Shown here: positions 32,648-41,578 of the stretch, in pieces | How positions within the stretch are numbered: position 1 is the first letter of the stretch | How the letters are laid out: each line of letters opens with the position of its first letter | NCBI RefSeq assembly: GCF_002777975.1 | Contig: NZ_NGVS01000034.1 | Coordinates: 1-64,000, forward strand | Reading direction: 5' to 3' | Source of the DNA: Shewanella carassii | GTDB lineage: Bacteria; Pseudomonadota; Gammaproteobacteria; Enterobacterales; Shewanellaceae | DNA: 64,000 nucleotides | Translations under genes and position numbers: made by a program | The notes under the pieces: model-generated | What the model saw: only the letters and a program-made list of their open reading frames with translations | Database searches by the model: none | What the model was told of the DNA's origin: nothing

Positions 32648-32676
32648 ATTATAGCCCATAGCGGGCTTCACACCAA
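32648..32676 (-). promoter_or_regulatory. rnpB promoter
   Basis: On the minus strand TTGGTG (32676-32671), a 17-base spacer and a perfect TATAAT (32653-32648) precede the mapped RNA start by about 5 bases, within the 42-base gap after rsmI. Confidence 0.8.
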
Positions 32677-32685
32677 GGCATTTCC

Positions 32686-33528
32686 TTACCAGCCCAGCTC
32701 CAGCCCTTTTTTATAGAGAGCATTTTTCTTCAACCCATGGATCTGTGCCGCAATGGCGGCCGCCTTCTTCAGCGGTAATTCATCACAGAGTAGTTTGAGG
32801 GTATCCAGCGCCGCGGCGGGCGTTTCGTCGGCTTCTTCACTGACAAAACCGTGCAGCATAAGCACGATTTCACCGCGCTGCTGGTTGGCATCGGCTTCAA
32901 CCTGCGCCAACACTTCGGCCGTGGTGCCGCAGAGGAAAGTTTCAAAGGTCTTGGTCAGTTCCCGCGCCATCACCATCTGCCTATCCGGCCCCAGGACCTC
33001 CACCAGCGACTTGAGGCTGGGCAGAATTCTGTGGGGAGACTCATAGAAAATCAGGGTGCGCGGGTCTTCCCTAAGCGCCAGCAGTTTATCCTGGCGCCCT
33101 TTGTCTTTGGCTGGCAAAAAGCCTTCAAACGAGAAGCGATCCGAGGGCAAGCCAGATGCCGACAGCGCGGCAATGGCGGCGCAAGGGCCGGGCAGCGGGA
33201 TCACCGGATAACCGGCGGCGCGCACATGGGATACCAGATGATAGCCGGGATCGGAAATCAGCGGCGTACCGGCATCGCTGATCAGCGCTATGGCTTCACC
33301 TTCGCCGAGGCGTTCAACAATCCACTGCGCCCGGGCACGTTCATTGTGGTCATGCAGCGCTGTCGTGCGGGTATCTATGCCGAAGTGGCTCAACAATTTA
33401 CCGCTGTGGCGAGTGTCTTCACAGGCGATCAACGCCACCTGATTCAGTACTTCCAGAGCTCTGGGGCTCAAGTCCCCCAGATTGCCTATGGGAGTGGAAA
33501 CTATATACAGCGCGACCGACAGGTCCAT
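32686..33528 (-). CDS. rsmI: 16S rRNA (cytidine1402-2'-O)-methyltransferase RsmI
   Basis: The start at 33528 (MDLSVALYIVSTPIGNLGD) is preferred over one 14 codons upstream: GAGGT lies before it and family proteins begin at this point. The 280-residue product has the tetrapyrrole-methylase-like fold with TPIGNLGDLSPRALEVL, CEDTRHSGKLL, SDAGTPLISDPGYHLV and PGPCAAIAALSASGLPSDRF. It 2'-O-methylates C1402 in the ribosomal P site. It is divergent from lpoA and followed by rnpB, as is usual in gammaproteobacteria. Confidence 0.96.
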   Translation of the reverse strand: MDLSVALYIVSTPIGNLGDLSPRALEVLNQVALIACEDTRHSGKLLSHFGIDTRTTALHDHNERARAQWIVERLGEGEAIALISDAGTPLISDPGYHLVSHVRAAGYPVIPLPGPCAAIAALSASGLPSDRFSFEGFLPAKDKGRQDKLLALREDPRTLIFYESPHRILPSLKSLVEVLGPDRQMVMARELTKTFETFLCGTTAEVLAQVEADANQQRGEIVLMLHGFVSEEADETPAAALDTLKLLCDELPLKKAAAIAAQIHGLKKNALYKKGLELGW

Positions 33529-33616
33529 AACTACCTCGGAGATGAAAGTGCCGAGACTTTCGTCAGGCACAATAGAAGGTTAAACTAGAGCCAGCATCTT
33601 ACCAGAGTGAAGCCCT

Positions 33617-35446
33617 GTGTTAAAAAGCCTGAATAGAGTTAAATACATTTCTGCTGCGATTCTGCTTGCCAGCCTGTGGGGCTGTAGCAGCACGCCGCCG
33701 GCAGACAAAGAGCAGCTGGCCGTTGTTTCCCTGGTCAGCGCCCCGCAAGCCCCGGCCGAGTATTTGGCATTTGCCGCCAAGGCGCCCAGCAAGGAAAACC
33801 GCGAGCGTTATCTGTTGTTGGCCGCCAATGCTTACCTCAAGCAAGGGGATACAGATGCCGCTGCAGACATTCTGCATTCAATGCAGGCCGGGCTGAGTCC
33901 AGTGGATGAAATTCAGGCCGAGCATCGTTTTCTCAGTGCTCGCCTGCAGGAGCTGACCGGCAAGAGCGCCGAAGCGCTGAACACCTTGAATTATCCCGGT
34001 AATTGGCAGTTGCCCGATTGGCAATGGGCCAGTTATCACCAGGCCCGTGCCCGGCTGTTTGCTGCCAACCAGCAACCCGTGGAGCAGGTGCGTGAGTTGA
34101 GTCAGCTCAGTCAGTATCTGCCGGTAAAGGCAACCGGCGAGGTTAACGACGAAATCTGGCAATTGCTCAAACCACTGCAGGAAGAAACCCTCTTAAGCTT
34201 TGCCGCGCAAGAGAGCGATGCCATATTCAACGGCTGGCTGCAGCTGGCTTATCTGGCCAAGCACTACGCGGTGGATCCCTCAAGCCTGATTCGGCAGCTG
34301 AGTGATTGGCAGAAACGCAATCCTTATCATCCTGCCGCGGTGCAGTTGCCTTCGGATCTGCAGCTGGCGCTCAGCGCCAAGCCCTACAGACCCAGCAATA
34401 TCGCCGTGCTGCTGCCACTTTCAGGCCCAAGAGCCGGAGTCGCCAACACAGTGCGTCAGGGCATACTGGCCAGTTATCTGAACGACCCGGACAGCAATGT
34501 CAGCCTCAACTTCTTCGACACGGCCCAAGGTGCCGATAAGGCCTATCAGCAAGCGCTGCAGAGCGGTGCCGAATTTGTGATTGGCCCACTGCTGCAAAAC
34601 GAAGTGGAACAAGTGATAGCGGCCCAGCAAGCTGCCGGGGCAAGCTCCCCGCCGCAACTGTTCCTCAACCAAATAGATAAGCTGGCGCCGCAACAGAATA
34701 AGTACTACTTCGCCCTGTCTCCCACTCAGGAGGCCAGCGATGCCGCCAGACGCATGTATCAAGATGGCATACAGGTGCCGCTGCTGCTGGCCAGCAATGA
34801 TGCCGTGGGGCAACGTATGGCCCAGAGCTTTAAGCAGACCTGGATGGAACTGACCGACAGCGAAGCCGAAGTTCACTTCTATGACAACGGCGACAAGATG
34901 CGCGAAACCGTGGAAGAAGCCCTCGGCGTAACGGACAGCAAGGCGCGGATCCAGGCCATCAAGGCGCTGCTCGGCAGCAAGGTGAAGGCCGACTTCCGCT
35001 CCCGCGCCGATATCGATGCCATCTATATGATCTCGGGGATTCAGGACTTGCCGCTGCTGAAGCCCTTTATCGATGTTAACTTCAGTGTCTTTGCCGAGCA
35101 GGTGCCACTGTATACCAGCAGCCGCGCCCGTCAGGAAGACAACGCCAAGCAAACCGCGATTGAACTGAACAATATCACCATCAGTGATATCCCCTGGTTG
35201 CTGCAGGCCAGTGAAGAAACCGATGCGGTCAACAAGTTGTGGCCCACTTGGGGCAACGCCCAAAAACGCCTGTATGTGATGGGCTATGATGCCCTGCAGC
35301 TGGTCAACCGTCTGGCCCAGATGCATGCCTTCCCCGGATATCAGTACAGTGGCCGCAGCGGCCAGCTGACGGTGAGCCCGGATGGGGTGATCGAACGTCA
35401 GCTCAGTTGGGCCAAATACCAGCGCGGCGTTTTGCGGCCACTGTAA
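33617..35446 (+). CDS. lpoA: Penicillin-binding protein activator LpoA, outer-membrane lipoprotein
   Basis: A GTG start gives a 609-residue lipoprotein precursor with lipobox LWGC (Cys23). Residues about 30-250 are helical TPR-like (YLAFAAKAPSKENRERYLLL), and the C-terminal part (from YRPSNIAVLLPLSGPRAGVA) is a periplasmic-binding-protein-like LppC domain. LpoA reaches through the peptidoglycan to stimulate PBP1a; the PBP1a gene (mrcA) is also in this window at 51498. It heads the lpoA-yraN-diaA-dolP set divergent from rsmI. Confidence 0.94.
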   Translation: MLKSLNRVKYISAAILLASLWGCSSTPPADKEQLAVVSLVSAPQAPAEYLAFAAKAPSKENRERYLLLAANAYLKQGDTDAAADILHSMQAGLSPVDEIQAEHRFLSARLQELTGKSAEALNTLNYPGNWQLPDWQWASYHQARARLFAANQQPVEQVRELSQLSQYLPVKATGEVNDEIWQLLKPLQEETLLSFAAQESDAIFNGWLQLAYLAKHYAVDPSSLIRQLSDWQKRNPYHPAAVQLPSDLQLALSAKPYRPSNIAVLLPLSGPRAGVANTVRQGILASYLNDPDSNVSLNFFDTAQGADKAYQQALQSGAEFVIGPLLQNEVEQVIAAQQAAGASSPPQLFLNQIDKLAPQQNKYYFALSPTQEASDAARRMYQDGIQVPLLLASNDAVGQRMAQSFKQTWMELTDSEAEVHFYDNGDKMRETVEEALGVTDSKARIQAIKALLGSKVKADFRSRADIDAIYMISGIQDLPLLKPFIDVNFSVFAEQVPLYTSSRARQEDNAKQTAIELNNITISDIPWLLQASEETDAVNKLWPTWGNAQKRLYVMGYDALQLVNRLAQMHAFPGYQYSGRSGQLTVSPDGVIERQLSWAKYQRGVLRPL

Positions 35447-35454
35447 GCGGGCAT

Positions 35455-35781
35455 ATGGATCTGGGACAGGAAGGCGAGCGTCTGGCTCGCCAGTATCTGG
35501 AACAACAGGGCCTGACCTTTGTCGAACAGAATGTGCGCTACAGTTTCGGCGAACTGGACTTGGTGATGAAACAGGGCAGCCAATGGGTGTTTGTTGAGGT
35601 AAAATACCGCTCACCCAGCCGATTCGGCGGTGCTTTGCAGTCATTGAGCCAGGCCCAGATAACCCGGCTTCGCAAGGCCGCCAGCCAGTATCTGCAGCAA
35701 CATAGGATCAATGCCCCCTGTCGCTTCGATCTACTGGCCATTGATGGCGGCAAGGTGCAATGGCTACAGGACGCTTTTTAG
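35455..35781 (+). CDS. yraN: YraN family (UPF0102) nuclease-like protein
   Basis: The start at 35455 is eight bases after the lpoA stop; a longer in-frame start inside lpoA is rejected. The 108-residue protein has the UPF0102 core GQEGERLARQYLEQQGLTFV, then GELDLVMKQGSQWVFVEVKY: the D...E-x-K residues of a PD-(D/E)xK nuclease fold. The RFGGALQSLSQAQITRL segment follows. The function is unproven. It shares the lpoA operon. Confidence 0.94.
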   Translation: MDLGQEGERLARQYLEQQGLTFVEQNVRYSFGELDLVMKQGSQWVFVEVKYRSPSRFGGALQSLSQAQITRLRKAASQYLQQHRINAPCRFDLLAIDGGKVQWLQDAF

Positions 35782-35877
35782 TAAGCGCTTAACCCGAAAC
35801 AAATTTACACTTTAATGCCTGAAAAAAGCCCCCGGCCTATGGCATGATAGCAACACTTGATAGTGAAGGACTTATCC

Positions 35878-36471
35878 ATGTTAGAACGTATCAAAGACAG
35901 CTTCACCGAGTCGATTCAGACCAAGATTGACGCCGCAGAGGCGCTGCCTGAGTCTATCGCCAAGGCCGCAGAAATGATGGTGCAATGTCTGTTGGGTGGC
36001 AATAAGATCCTTGCCTGTGGTAACGGCGGCAGCGCCGGTGATGCCCAGCACTTTTCAGCCGAGCTGTTGAACCGCTACGAAGTGGAACGCCCACCGCTGC
36101 CGGCCATAGCTCTGACCACAGACACTTCTACCCTGACGGCCATCGCCAACGACTATAGCTATGACGAAGTGTTTTCCAAGCAGATCCTGGCACTGGGCCA
36201 ACCCGGTGACATACTGCTGGCCATTTCCACCAGCGGTAACTCAGGCAACGTTATCAAGGCGATGGAAGCTGCACTGAGCCGGGATATGACCATAGTGGCG
36301 CTCACGGGTAAAGATGGTGGTGCCATGGCCGGATTGCTGAGCACCAATGATGTGGAGATCCGCGTGCCCTCCAATGTCACCGCGCGCATTCAGGAAGTGC
36401 ACCTGCTGGTTATCCACTGCCTGTGTGACAACATTGACCGTACCCTGTTCCCGCAGGACGAGCATCAATGA
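35878..36471 (+). CDS. diaA: DnaA initiator-associating protein DiaA (SIS domain)
   Basis: The start at 35878 (MLERIKDSFTESIQTKIDAA) matches E. coli DiaA; an in-frame start 7 codons upstream is not supported. The 197-residue protein is a phosphosugar-isomerase-type SIS domain: NKILACGNGGSAGDAQHFSA, NRYEVERPPLPAIALT, and ILLAISTSGNSGNVIKAM. DiaA forms tetramers that bring DnaA molecules together at oriC for timely initiation. A GmhA-like sedoheptulose isomerase is the alternative, but gene context (yraN, dolP) supports DiaA. Its stop overlaps the dolP start. Confidence 0.93.
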   Translation: MLERIKDSFTESIQTKIDAAEALPESIAKAAEMMVQCLLGGNKILACGNGGSAGDAQHFSAELLNRYEVERPPLPAIALTTDTSTLTAIANDYSYDEVFSKQILALGQPGDILLAISTSGNSGNVIKAMEAALSRDMTIVALTGKDGGAMAGLLSTNDVEIRVPSNVTARIQEVHLLVIHCLCDNIDRTLFPQDEHQ

Positions 36472-37037
36472 GACGTCTGCTGCCCCTGTGTCTACTGCTT
36501 ACCAGTTTGACCGGCTGTGCCGGAGCCGTAATGGTGGGTGCAGTCGGCGGCGCCATGGTGGTCAACGATGAGCGCTCGCTCAAGACCCAGTTGAATGATA
36601 CCAATGCCGACTTTAGTATCTCCAGCGCGTTGGGCGCGGAAGACGATCTGAAAAATCAGACCAACATCACCGGCGTCAGTATGAACGGTAATGTGCTGAT
36701 GATAGGCCAAGCGCCCAACTCTATGCTTAGAGACAAAGCGATTCGGCTGGTCAAAGAGCTGCAACTGGGTGGCAAGATCCACAATCAGATCCGTATCGGC
36801 AACCCGACTTCCTTCACTACCCGCAGCAACGACACCTGGATCACCACCAAGGTCAAGGGGCGGATGCTCAACGACAAGAATCTGGATGTCACCAAGATCA
36901 AGGTGATCACTGAGAACGGTGAAGTCTTTCTGCTTGGCCTGGTCGAGCGTGAACAGGCCGAACTGGCGGTGGAAATCGCCCGCAACACAGCTGGAGTGCG
37001 TAAGGTGATCAAGGTGTTTGACTACGTCACCCCTTAA
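36468..37037 (+). CDS. dolP: BON-domain outer-membrane lipoprotein DolP (YraP)
   Basis: The 189-residue precursor has lipobox LTGC (Cys17) and two BON domains (about 45-112 with SMNGNVLMIGQAPNSMLRDKA, and 122-189 with VITENGEVFLLGLVEREQAE). DolP supports outer-membrane integrity and associates with the BAM complex and anionic phospholipids at the division site. It starts inside the diaA stop codon (ATGA overlap) and ends the operon at a strong hairpin. Confidence 0.95.
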   Translation: MRRLLPLCLLLTSLTGCAGAVMVGAVGGAMVVNDERSLKTQLNDTNADFSISSALGAEDDLKNQTNITGVSMNGNVLMIGQAPNSMLRDKAIRLVKELQLGGKIHNQIRIGNPTSFTTRSNDTWITTKVKGRMLNDKNLDVTKIKVITENGEVFLLGLVEREQAELAVEIARNTAGVRKVIKVFDYVTP

Positions 37038-37058
37038 CGCCCTTCATATCGAGTCGAA

Positions 37059-37084
37059 CAAGAGCCGGTTATACCGGCTCTTGT
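37059..37084. terminator. Bidirectional terminator between dolP and the EamA exporter gene
   Basis: CAAGAGCCGGT and ACCGGCTCTTG form an 11-bp stem with a TAT loop. The hairpin overlaps the last codons and stop of the minus-strand exporter gene (stop at 37069-37071), an economical shared terminator. Confidence 0.75.
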
Positions 37085-37944
37085 GCTTTCAGTTCACGGG
37101 TTTTCATCAGCTTGGCGATAGCCGGCAAGCACAAGGTTGGCAGCACCACTAGCGCAGCTCCTATCCAACTCAGGGTATCCAGCCACTCATCGAACAGTAA
37201 CCACCCCAGGAAGACGATAAAGATAAGCCCGCTGTATTCGGCTACGGCAATTTCACTGGCCTTGGCCCTGCGATAGGCCAGAACACAGAACCAGTGATAG
37301 GCCAGCAAGAAAGCATTGGAAAGCAGCGCAACCCCGAGCAGTTGCCAACTCAGCCCGGCCAGTTGTTGCGACAGTGCTACCAGCAGAGTCAGCGGCAGAC
37401 TCAGCAAGTTGTAGCAGAGCAACGTCAGACTGGCAGGCTCGGTACTGGGCAGCTTTCGCAGGCTCATCTGGTTCAAAGAGAAGGTAAAGGCCGAAACCAA
37501 CACGGCGATACCGGCCAACTCCAGTTCACTGGGCTTTAGGATCAACAAGATACCGACAAACCCCAGCGCGGCAATTCCCCATTGCAGCGGCGTGATCTTT
37601 TCCTTCAGGAACACCGCGCCGAGCACCATGATCATCAGGGGCGCCGAATAGAATAGCGAACTGACCGTCGCCAACGGCAGTGCCATTAGGCCAATAATCA
37701 AAAAGAGCGCGCCAACAGCTCCTGTGTTGGCACGCCAAAGGTGGATCTTGAGATGAGAAGTGCCCGGACGACCGGCCTTGAGCCACAGGGGCAGCAACAT
37801 GAGTACCGCCGTCACCTGGCGCACCAGTAGGAAGGTTGCCGCATTGGCATCCTCAGGCAACCACTTGACCGACACGTCATAAAAAGCGCTGAAGAGATTT
37901 CCCACGGTCAATAAAATCAAACCGATAGCTACGGTTCTCTGCAT
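37069..37944 (-). CDS. EamA-family (DMT superfamily) transporter
   Basis: The 291-residue inner-membrane protein has ten hydrophobic segments arranged as two five-helix EamA repeats, the first including FLLVRQVTAVLMLLPLWLKA and VSSLFYSAPLMIMVLGAVFL, the second starting at GIAVLVSAFTFSLNQMSLRK. Family members export amino acids or metabolites; the substrate is not evident. It is divergent from a GcvA-type LysR gene 122 bases away, which may regulate it. Confidence 0.9.
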   Translation of the reverse strand: MQRTVAIGLILLTVGNLFSAFYDVSVKWLPEDANAATFLLVRQVTAVLMLLPLWLKAGRPGTSHLKIHLWRANTGAVGALFLIIGLMALPLATVSSLFYSAPLMIMVLGAVFLKEKITPLQWGIAALGFVGILLILKPSELELAGIAVLVSAFTFSLNQMSLRKLPSTEPASLTLLCYNLLSLPLTLLVALSQQLAGLSWQLLGVALLSNAFLLAYHWFCVLAYRRAKASEIAVAEYSGLIFIVFLGWLLFDEWLDTLSWIGAALVVLPTLCLPAIAKLMKTRELKAQEPV

Positions 37945-38066
37945 CTTGGTTACCTTGAATCACTCTCAATCGGCGGCATCATATCCGGGTTAAAAACCAA
38001 ACTGAAATGATGTTTTTTGCAAATAAATGAATTAAATTCATACTAAAGTTCTAAACAGAGTCGCCA

Positions 38067-38957
38067 ATGCGAAAACTTCCCCCCTTGAGAGCGCTACAGG
38101 TATTCGAGGCCGCGGCGCGCCAGAGCCACTTTTCCCGCGCCGCCGAAGAGTTGTGTATCACTCAGAGCGCCGTGTCCCACCAGGTCAGGATATTGGAGGA
38201 ACACTTTGACGAGCCTCTGTTTCTGCGTCAGGGGCGCAGCCTTAAACTGTCACCCAAGGGGGAGATCCTCTATGGCGAATTGGAGCGGATATTCAACGAA
38301 CTGGCTGACCTTGGCCGTTTGTTCGGCGAGCCCAATCGTGAGCTGAAACTGGCGGTTTACAGCTCTTTTGCGGTCAAATGGTTGATCCCCCGACTCAGCG
38401 ACTTTCGCCGCCGCCACCCCGAGGTACAGATAAGACTGGAGATGGTGGCCCAAGATCCCGAGCTCAGCGACAGCGTGGCCGATCTCTTTATCAGCGGTGG
38501 CCTCAAACGACGGGGTTACTGGCAGACTGTGCTGCACAAGGAACGGCTTATTCCAGTTTGTAGCCCGCAGTTACCTCCCAGAGCCGGACTGATAACGATT
38601 CAGAGTTTGCAGCAGTATCCGCTGTTGACCGTGGATGAAGGGCTGCTGGGACTGGACTGGAACCGCTGGGCCGAGGCCAACGGCGTGACACTGACCCCAA
38701 ATCACAGGCAGCATATTTTCAGCCATGTGTTAATGGCCATAGAAGCAGCTATTGCCGGTCAAGGTATAGCGCTGGCATCTGACTTTATGGTGGAAGATGA
38801 TATTGCCAGTGGCCGTTTGATCGAACTCGAACTGCCGGATGTGCACACAGGATTTGAGTTCACTTTTTGCTGTAAGGAGCGGCGCCTCAAAGAACCGGCG
38901 ATAGCAGCGTTTGCTGATTGGCTAATGTTGATGGCAAGCCAGCCGCAACCTCAGTAA
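38067..38957 (+). CDS. LysR-family regulator, GcvA-like
   Basis: The 296-residue protein begins MRKLPPLRALQVFEAAARQS with the GcvA-type helix-turn-helix (FSRAAEELCITQSAVSHQVR), and the effector domain keeps the GcvA-like KLAVYSSFAVKWLIPRLSDF pattern. GcvA-type regulators often control amino-acid catabolism or drug resistance genes. The divergent EamA exporter is the obvious target. There is no evidence here of glycine-cleavage genes, so the symbol gcvA is not given. Confidence 0.9.
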   Translation: MRKLPPLRALQVFEAAARQSHFSRAAEELCITQSAVSHQVRILEEHFDEPLFLRQGRSLKLSPKGEILYGELERIFNELADLGRLFGEPNRELKLAVYSSFAVKWLIPRLSDFRRRHPEVQIRLEMVAQDPELSDSVADLFISGGLKRRGYWQTVLHKERLIPVCSPQLPPRAGLITIQSLQQYPLLTVDEGLLGLDWNRWAEANGVTLTPNHRQHIFSHVLMAIEAAIAGQGIALASDFMVEDDIASGRLIELELPDVHTGFEFTFCCKERRLKEPAIAAFADWLMLMASQPQPQ

Positions 38958-38977
38958 TTCGAACGCAGCCACAAAAA

Positions 38978-38998
38978 AGCCGACCTTGTAGGTCGGCT
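38978..38998 (-). terminator. Terminator after trpS (minus strand)
   Basis: AGCCGACCT and AGGTCGGCT form a 9-bp stem with a three-base loop. On the minus strand it is followed by TTTTTTG, so it ends the rpe-gph-trpS transcript. Confidence 0.9.
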
Positions 38999-39014
38999 CT
39001 CAAGATAGGCGGAG

Positions 39015-40019
39015 TTACACCAACAAGCCTATCTTTTCATAGACTTTCTTCACTGTGACTTCGGCGCGGGCCTGGGCCTTTTCGGCGCCCTGCTTCATCA
39101 CAGACTCCAGGAAGGCTCTGTCTTCACGGAATTCACGGAAGCGTTGTTGCAGCGGCTCCAACATACCGACCACGGCTTCACCGGCAGCCACTTTCAGATG
39201 GCCATACATCTTGCCTTCAAACTCGGCTTCCAGTTCGGCTATGCTCTGGCCTGTCACCCCGGACATCAGGCTCAGCAGGTTGGACACCCCAGGCTTGTTG
39301 TCTATGTCGAAACGCACCACAGGTGGCTCGTCACTGTCGGTCATCGCCTTTTTAAGCTTCTTCATCACCGCCTTGGGATCTTCCAATAGGCCGATGACAT
39401 TGTTGCGGTTGTCATCTGACTTGGACATCTTCTTGGTGGGATCCTGCAGCGACATCACCTTGGCACCCAGCTCAGGGATAAAAGGCTCAGGCACAGTGAA
39501 GGTGTCACCATAAGCGTTGTTGAAGCGGGTGGCGATATCCCGGGTCAATTCCAGATGCTGTTTCTGATCCTGACCGACAGGGATCTCATTGGCCTGGTAC
39601 AGCAGGATATCGGCCGCCATCAGCACAGGATAACCAAACAACCCGACGTTGATATTGTTGGCGTGCTTTTGCGACTTGTCCTTGAACTGAGTCATGCGGC
39701 TCAGTTCGCCCATCTGGGTGTAACAGTTCAGAACCCACCCCAACTGAGTGTGCTGTGGCACCTGTGACTGAATAAATACCGTGCTCTTCTTGGGATCGAC
39801 ACCACAGGCAAGGTACAGCGCCAGAGTGTCCAGGCAGGCTTCACGCAAGGCATTGGGATCCTGACGCACTGTGATGGCGTGCAGATCCACCACGCAATAG
39901 AGACAATCATGGCTGTCCTGCATGGCTACCCACTGACGCAGGGCACCCATGTAGTTACCTATGGTCAACTCGCCTGAGGGCTGGGCACCGCTCAATACTA
40001 TGGGTTTGGGACTGCTCAT
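39015..40019 (-). CDS. trpS: Tryptophan-tRNA ligase
   Basis: The start at 40019 (MSSPKPIVLSGAQPSGELTI) is preferred over one three codons upstream that overlaps the gph stop; E. coli TrpS starts at the matching point and GGAG lies 11 bases before. The 334-residue class I synthetase has the HIGH-type TIGN, VLMAADILLYQ and KMSKSDDNRNN. It charges tRNA-Trp. It is last in the rpe-gph-trpS operon, followed by a terminator. Confidence 0.97.
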   Translation of the reverse strand: MSSPKPIVLSGAQPSGELTIGNYMGALRQWVAMQDSHDCLYCVVDLHAITVRQDPNALREACLDTLALYLACGVDPKKSTVFIQSQVPQHTQLGWVLNCYTQMGELSRMTQFKDKSQKHANNINVGLFGYPVLMAADILLYQANEIPVGQDQKQHLELTRDIATRFNNAYGDTFTVPEPFIPELGAKVMSLQDPTKKMSKSDDNRNNVIGLLEDPKAVMKKLKKAMTDSDEPPVVRFDIDNKPGVSNLLSLMSGVTGQSIAELEAEFEGKMYGHLKVAAGEAVVGMLEPLQQRFREFREDRAFLESVMKQGAEKAQARAEVTVKKVYEKIGLLV

Positions 40020-40027
40020 GAATTTCA

Positions 40028-40714
40028 TTACTCCGATTGCTGTGGCGGCAAATGCGCCAAAATTTGCTCAAAATGATCGCATACGGCATCTGGGCCGCAA
40101 AGCCCAATATCTTCACCGTAGTTGTAGCCATAGGTCAAGCCGATTGAGGCAATACCTGCCGCTTTCGCCGCCAGAATATCATTGCGGGAATCACCCACCA
40201 TCAACATCTGCTGTGGCGACAACTGCCATTTCTCCAACAGATGAGTCAGCGGTAAGGGATCCGGTTTCATCTTGGCGAGAGAATCCCCGCCGAGAATTTC
40301 GCTGAAAAATGACTCGATACCAAAGGACTTCAACAAGGGGATAGTAAAGCGATAAGGCTTGTTGGTAACTACCGCCAGTCTGAAACCTCTTTGTTGCAAC
40401 GTGCCGAGCACAGATTCAACCCCGGGATACAACTTGCTATAACGCTCGAGGCAGGCTTCATAATGCTTCATAAATACCGGCATGGCATCGGCCATGACAG
40501 AGGCATCCGGCTCGTCGCCCAGGCTCGAGGTCAGCGCTCGGCGCATCAACATCTCTGTGCCATTGCCAACCCAGCTGCGCACTTGGTCTTCGCTGCAACC
40601 ACGCAGTCCCATATCGGCCAGCGTGGCCTGAGTTGCTGCGGTCAAGTCCGGCACACTGTCAACCAGGGTGCCATCCAAATCAAAGGCGATCGCTCTGATA
40701 CTACTCGCGATCAT
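40028..40714 (-). CDS. gph: Phosphoglycolate phosphatase
   Basis: The 228-residue HAD-family enzyme shows the nucleophile motif DLDGTLVDS (residues 12-20), the VTNKPYRF threonine motif and MVGDSRNDILAAKAAG with the metal-binding aspartates. It removes 2-phosphoglycolate formed during DNA repair. It lies between rpe (start-stop gap of 3 bases) and trpS, the standard enterobacterial order. Confidence 0.95.
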   Translation of the reverse strand: MIASSIRAIAFDLDGTLVDSVPDLTAATQATLADMGLRGCSEDQVRSWVGNGTEMLMRRALTSSLGDEPDASVMADAMPVFMKHYEACLERYSKLYPGVESVLGTLQQRGFRLAVVTNKPYRFTIPLLKSFGIESFFSEILGGDSLAKMKPDPLPLTHLLEKWQLSPQQMLMVGDSRNDILAAKAAGIASIGLTYGYNYGEDIGLCGPDAVCDHFEQILAHLPPQQSE

Positions 40715-40717
40715 AAC

Positions 40718-41386
40718 TTACACTCCTGCCAGTTCACGACGCATCTGGTCGATAACCGCCTTATAGTCAGGCTGGCTAAAGATAGCTGAACCGGCAACAA
40801 ACATATCGGCACCGGCGGCGGCGATTTCGGCAATATTGTCCACCTTAACCCCACCGTCGACTTCCAAGCGGATATCACGGCCACTCTCATCGATGCGACG
40901 ACGTACTTCGGCCAGTTTGTCCAGTGTCGATGGGATAAATGACTGGCCACCAAACCCTGGGTTGACCGACATCAGCAAAATCACATCCAGCTTATCCATC
41001 ACATAGTCGAGATAATGCAGTGGTGTGGCCGGGTTGAATACCAAGCCGGCCTTACAGCCGTGATCTCGAATGAGTTGCACAGTGCGGTCCACATGCTCAC
41101 TGGCTTCCGGATGGAAGGTGATGATAGAGGCTCCTGCCTTGGCAAAGTCCGGCACTATGCGGTCGACCGGCTTCACCATCAGGTGTACATCGATATCGGC
41201 GGTAATACCATAGTCACGTAACGCCTTGCAGACCATGGGACCAATAGTCAGGTTAGGTACATAATGGTTGTCCATTACATCGAAGTGAACCACATCTGCC
41301 CCCGCATCCAAAACGGCTTTAACATCATCACCCAAGCGGGCAAAATCGGCAGACAGAATGGAAGGAGCAATAAGAAATGGGCGCAT
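40718..41386 (-). CDS. rpe: Ribulose-phosphate 3-epimerase
   Basis: The 222-residue TIM-barrel enzyme has IAPSILSADFARLGDDVKAV, VHFDVMDNHYVPNLTIGP (metal His and Asp), HLMVKPVDRI, SVNPGFGGQSFI and VDGGVKVDNI. It interconverts ribulose 5-phosphate and xylulose 5-phosphate in the pentose phosphate pathway. It is first of the rpe-gph-trpS group, which in enterobacteria is continuous with dam. Here two genes on the other strand separate them. Confidence 0.97.
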   Translation of the reverse strand: MRPFLIAPSILSADFARLGDDVKAVLDAGADVVHFDVMDNHYVPNLTIGPMVCKALRDYGITADIDVHLMVKPVDRIVPDFAKAGASIITFHPEASEHVDRTVQLIRDHGCKAGLVFNPATPLHYLDYVMDKLDVILLMSVNPGFGGQSFIPSTLDKLAEVRRRIDESGRDIRLEVDGGVKVDNIAEIAAAGADMFVAGSAIFSQPDYKAVIDQMRRELAGV

Positions 41387-41512
41387 AGCATTCTCACAGG
41401 ATGTTTAAGAAGTCGCCTATTTTACCCGCCAAGGCGCTCGGGCTCTATAGCCAGGCGCCCATTTCTACCGTTGAAAAAATTTATAAGTTGGAATAAGGTT
41501 GTTGCCAGGTAA

Positions 41513-41539
41513 AAAGTCGTTCAATTTATCAACGACTTT
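41513..41539 (+). promoter_or_regulatory. Perfect 9-bp inverted repeat overlapping a promoter
   Basis: AAAGTCGTT (41513-41521) and AACGACTTT (41531-41539) are exact complements with a 9-base spacer CAATTTATC. A TATAAT (41542-41547) begins three bases later and the matching -35 position (about 41519-41524) lies within the repeat, so a bound protein would block the promoter of the gene at 41579. Confidence 0.65.
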
Positions 41540-41578
41540 GTTATAATCGATTGATGTCACACTTGGGATTGGAACAGG

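Noticed and set aside
34421..35644. A 407-codon open frame on the minus strand opposite lpoA and yraN
   Set aside because: It crosses two well-supported genes and lacks coherent domains; it is explained by the codon bias of lpoA.
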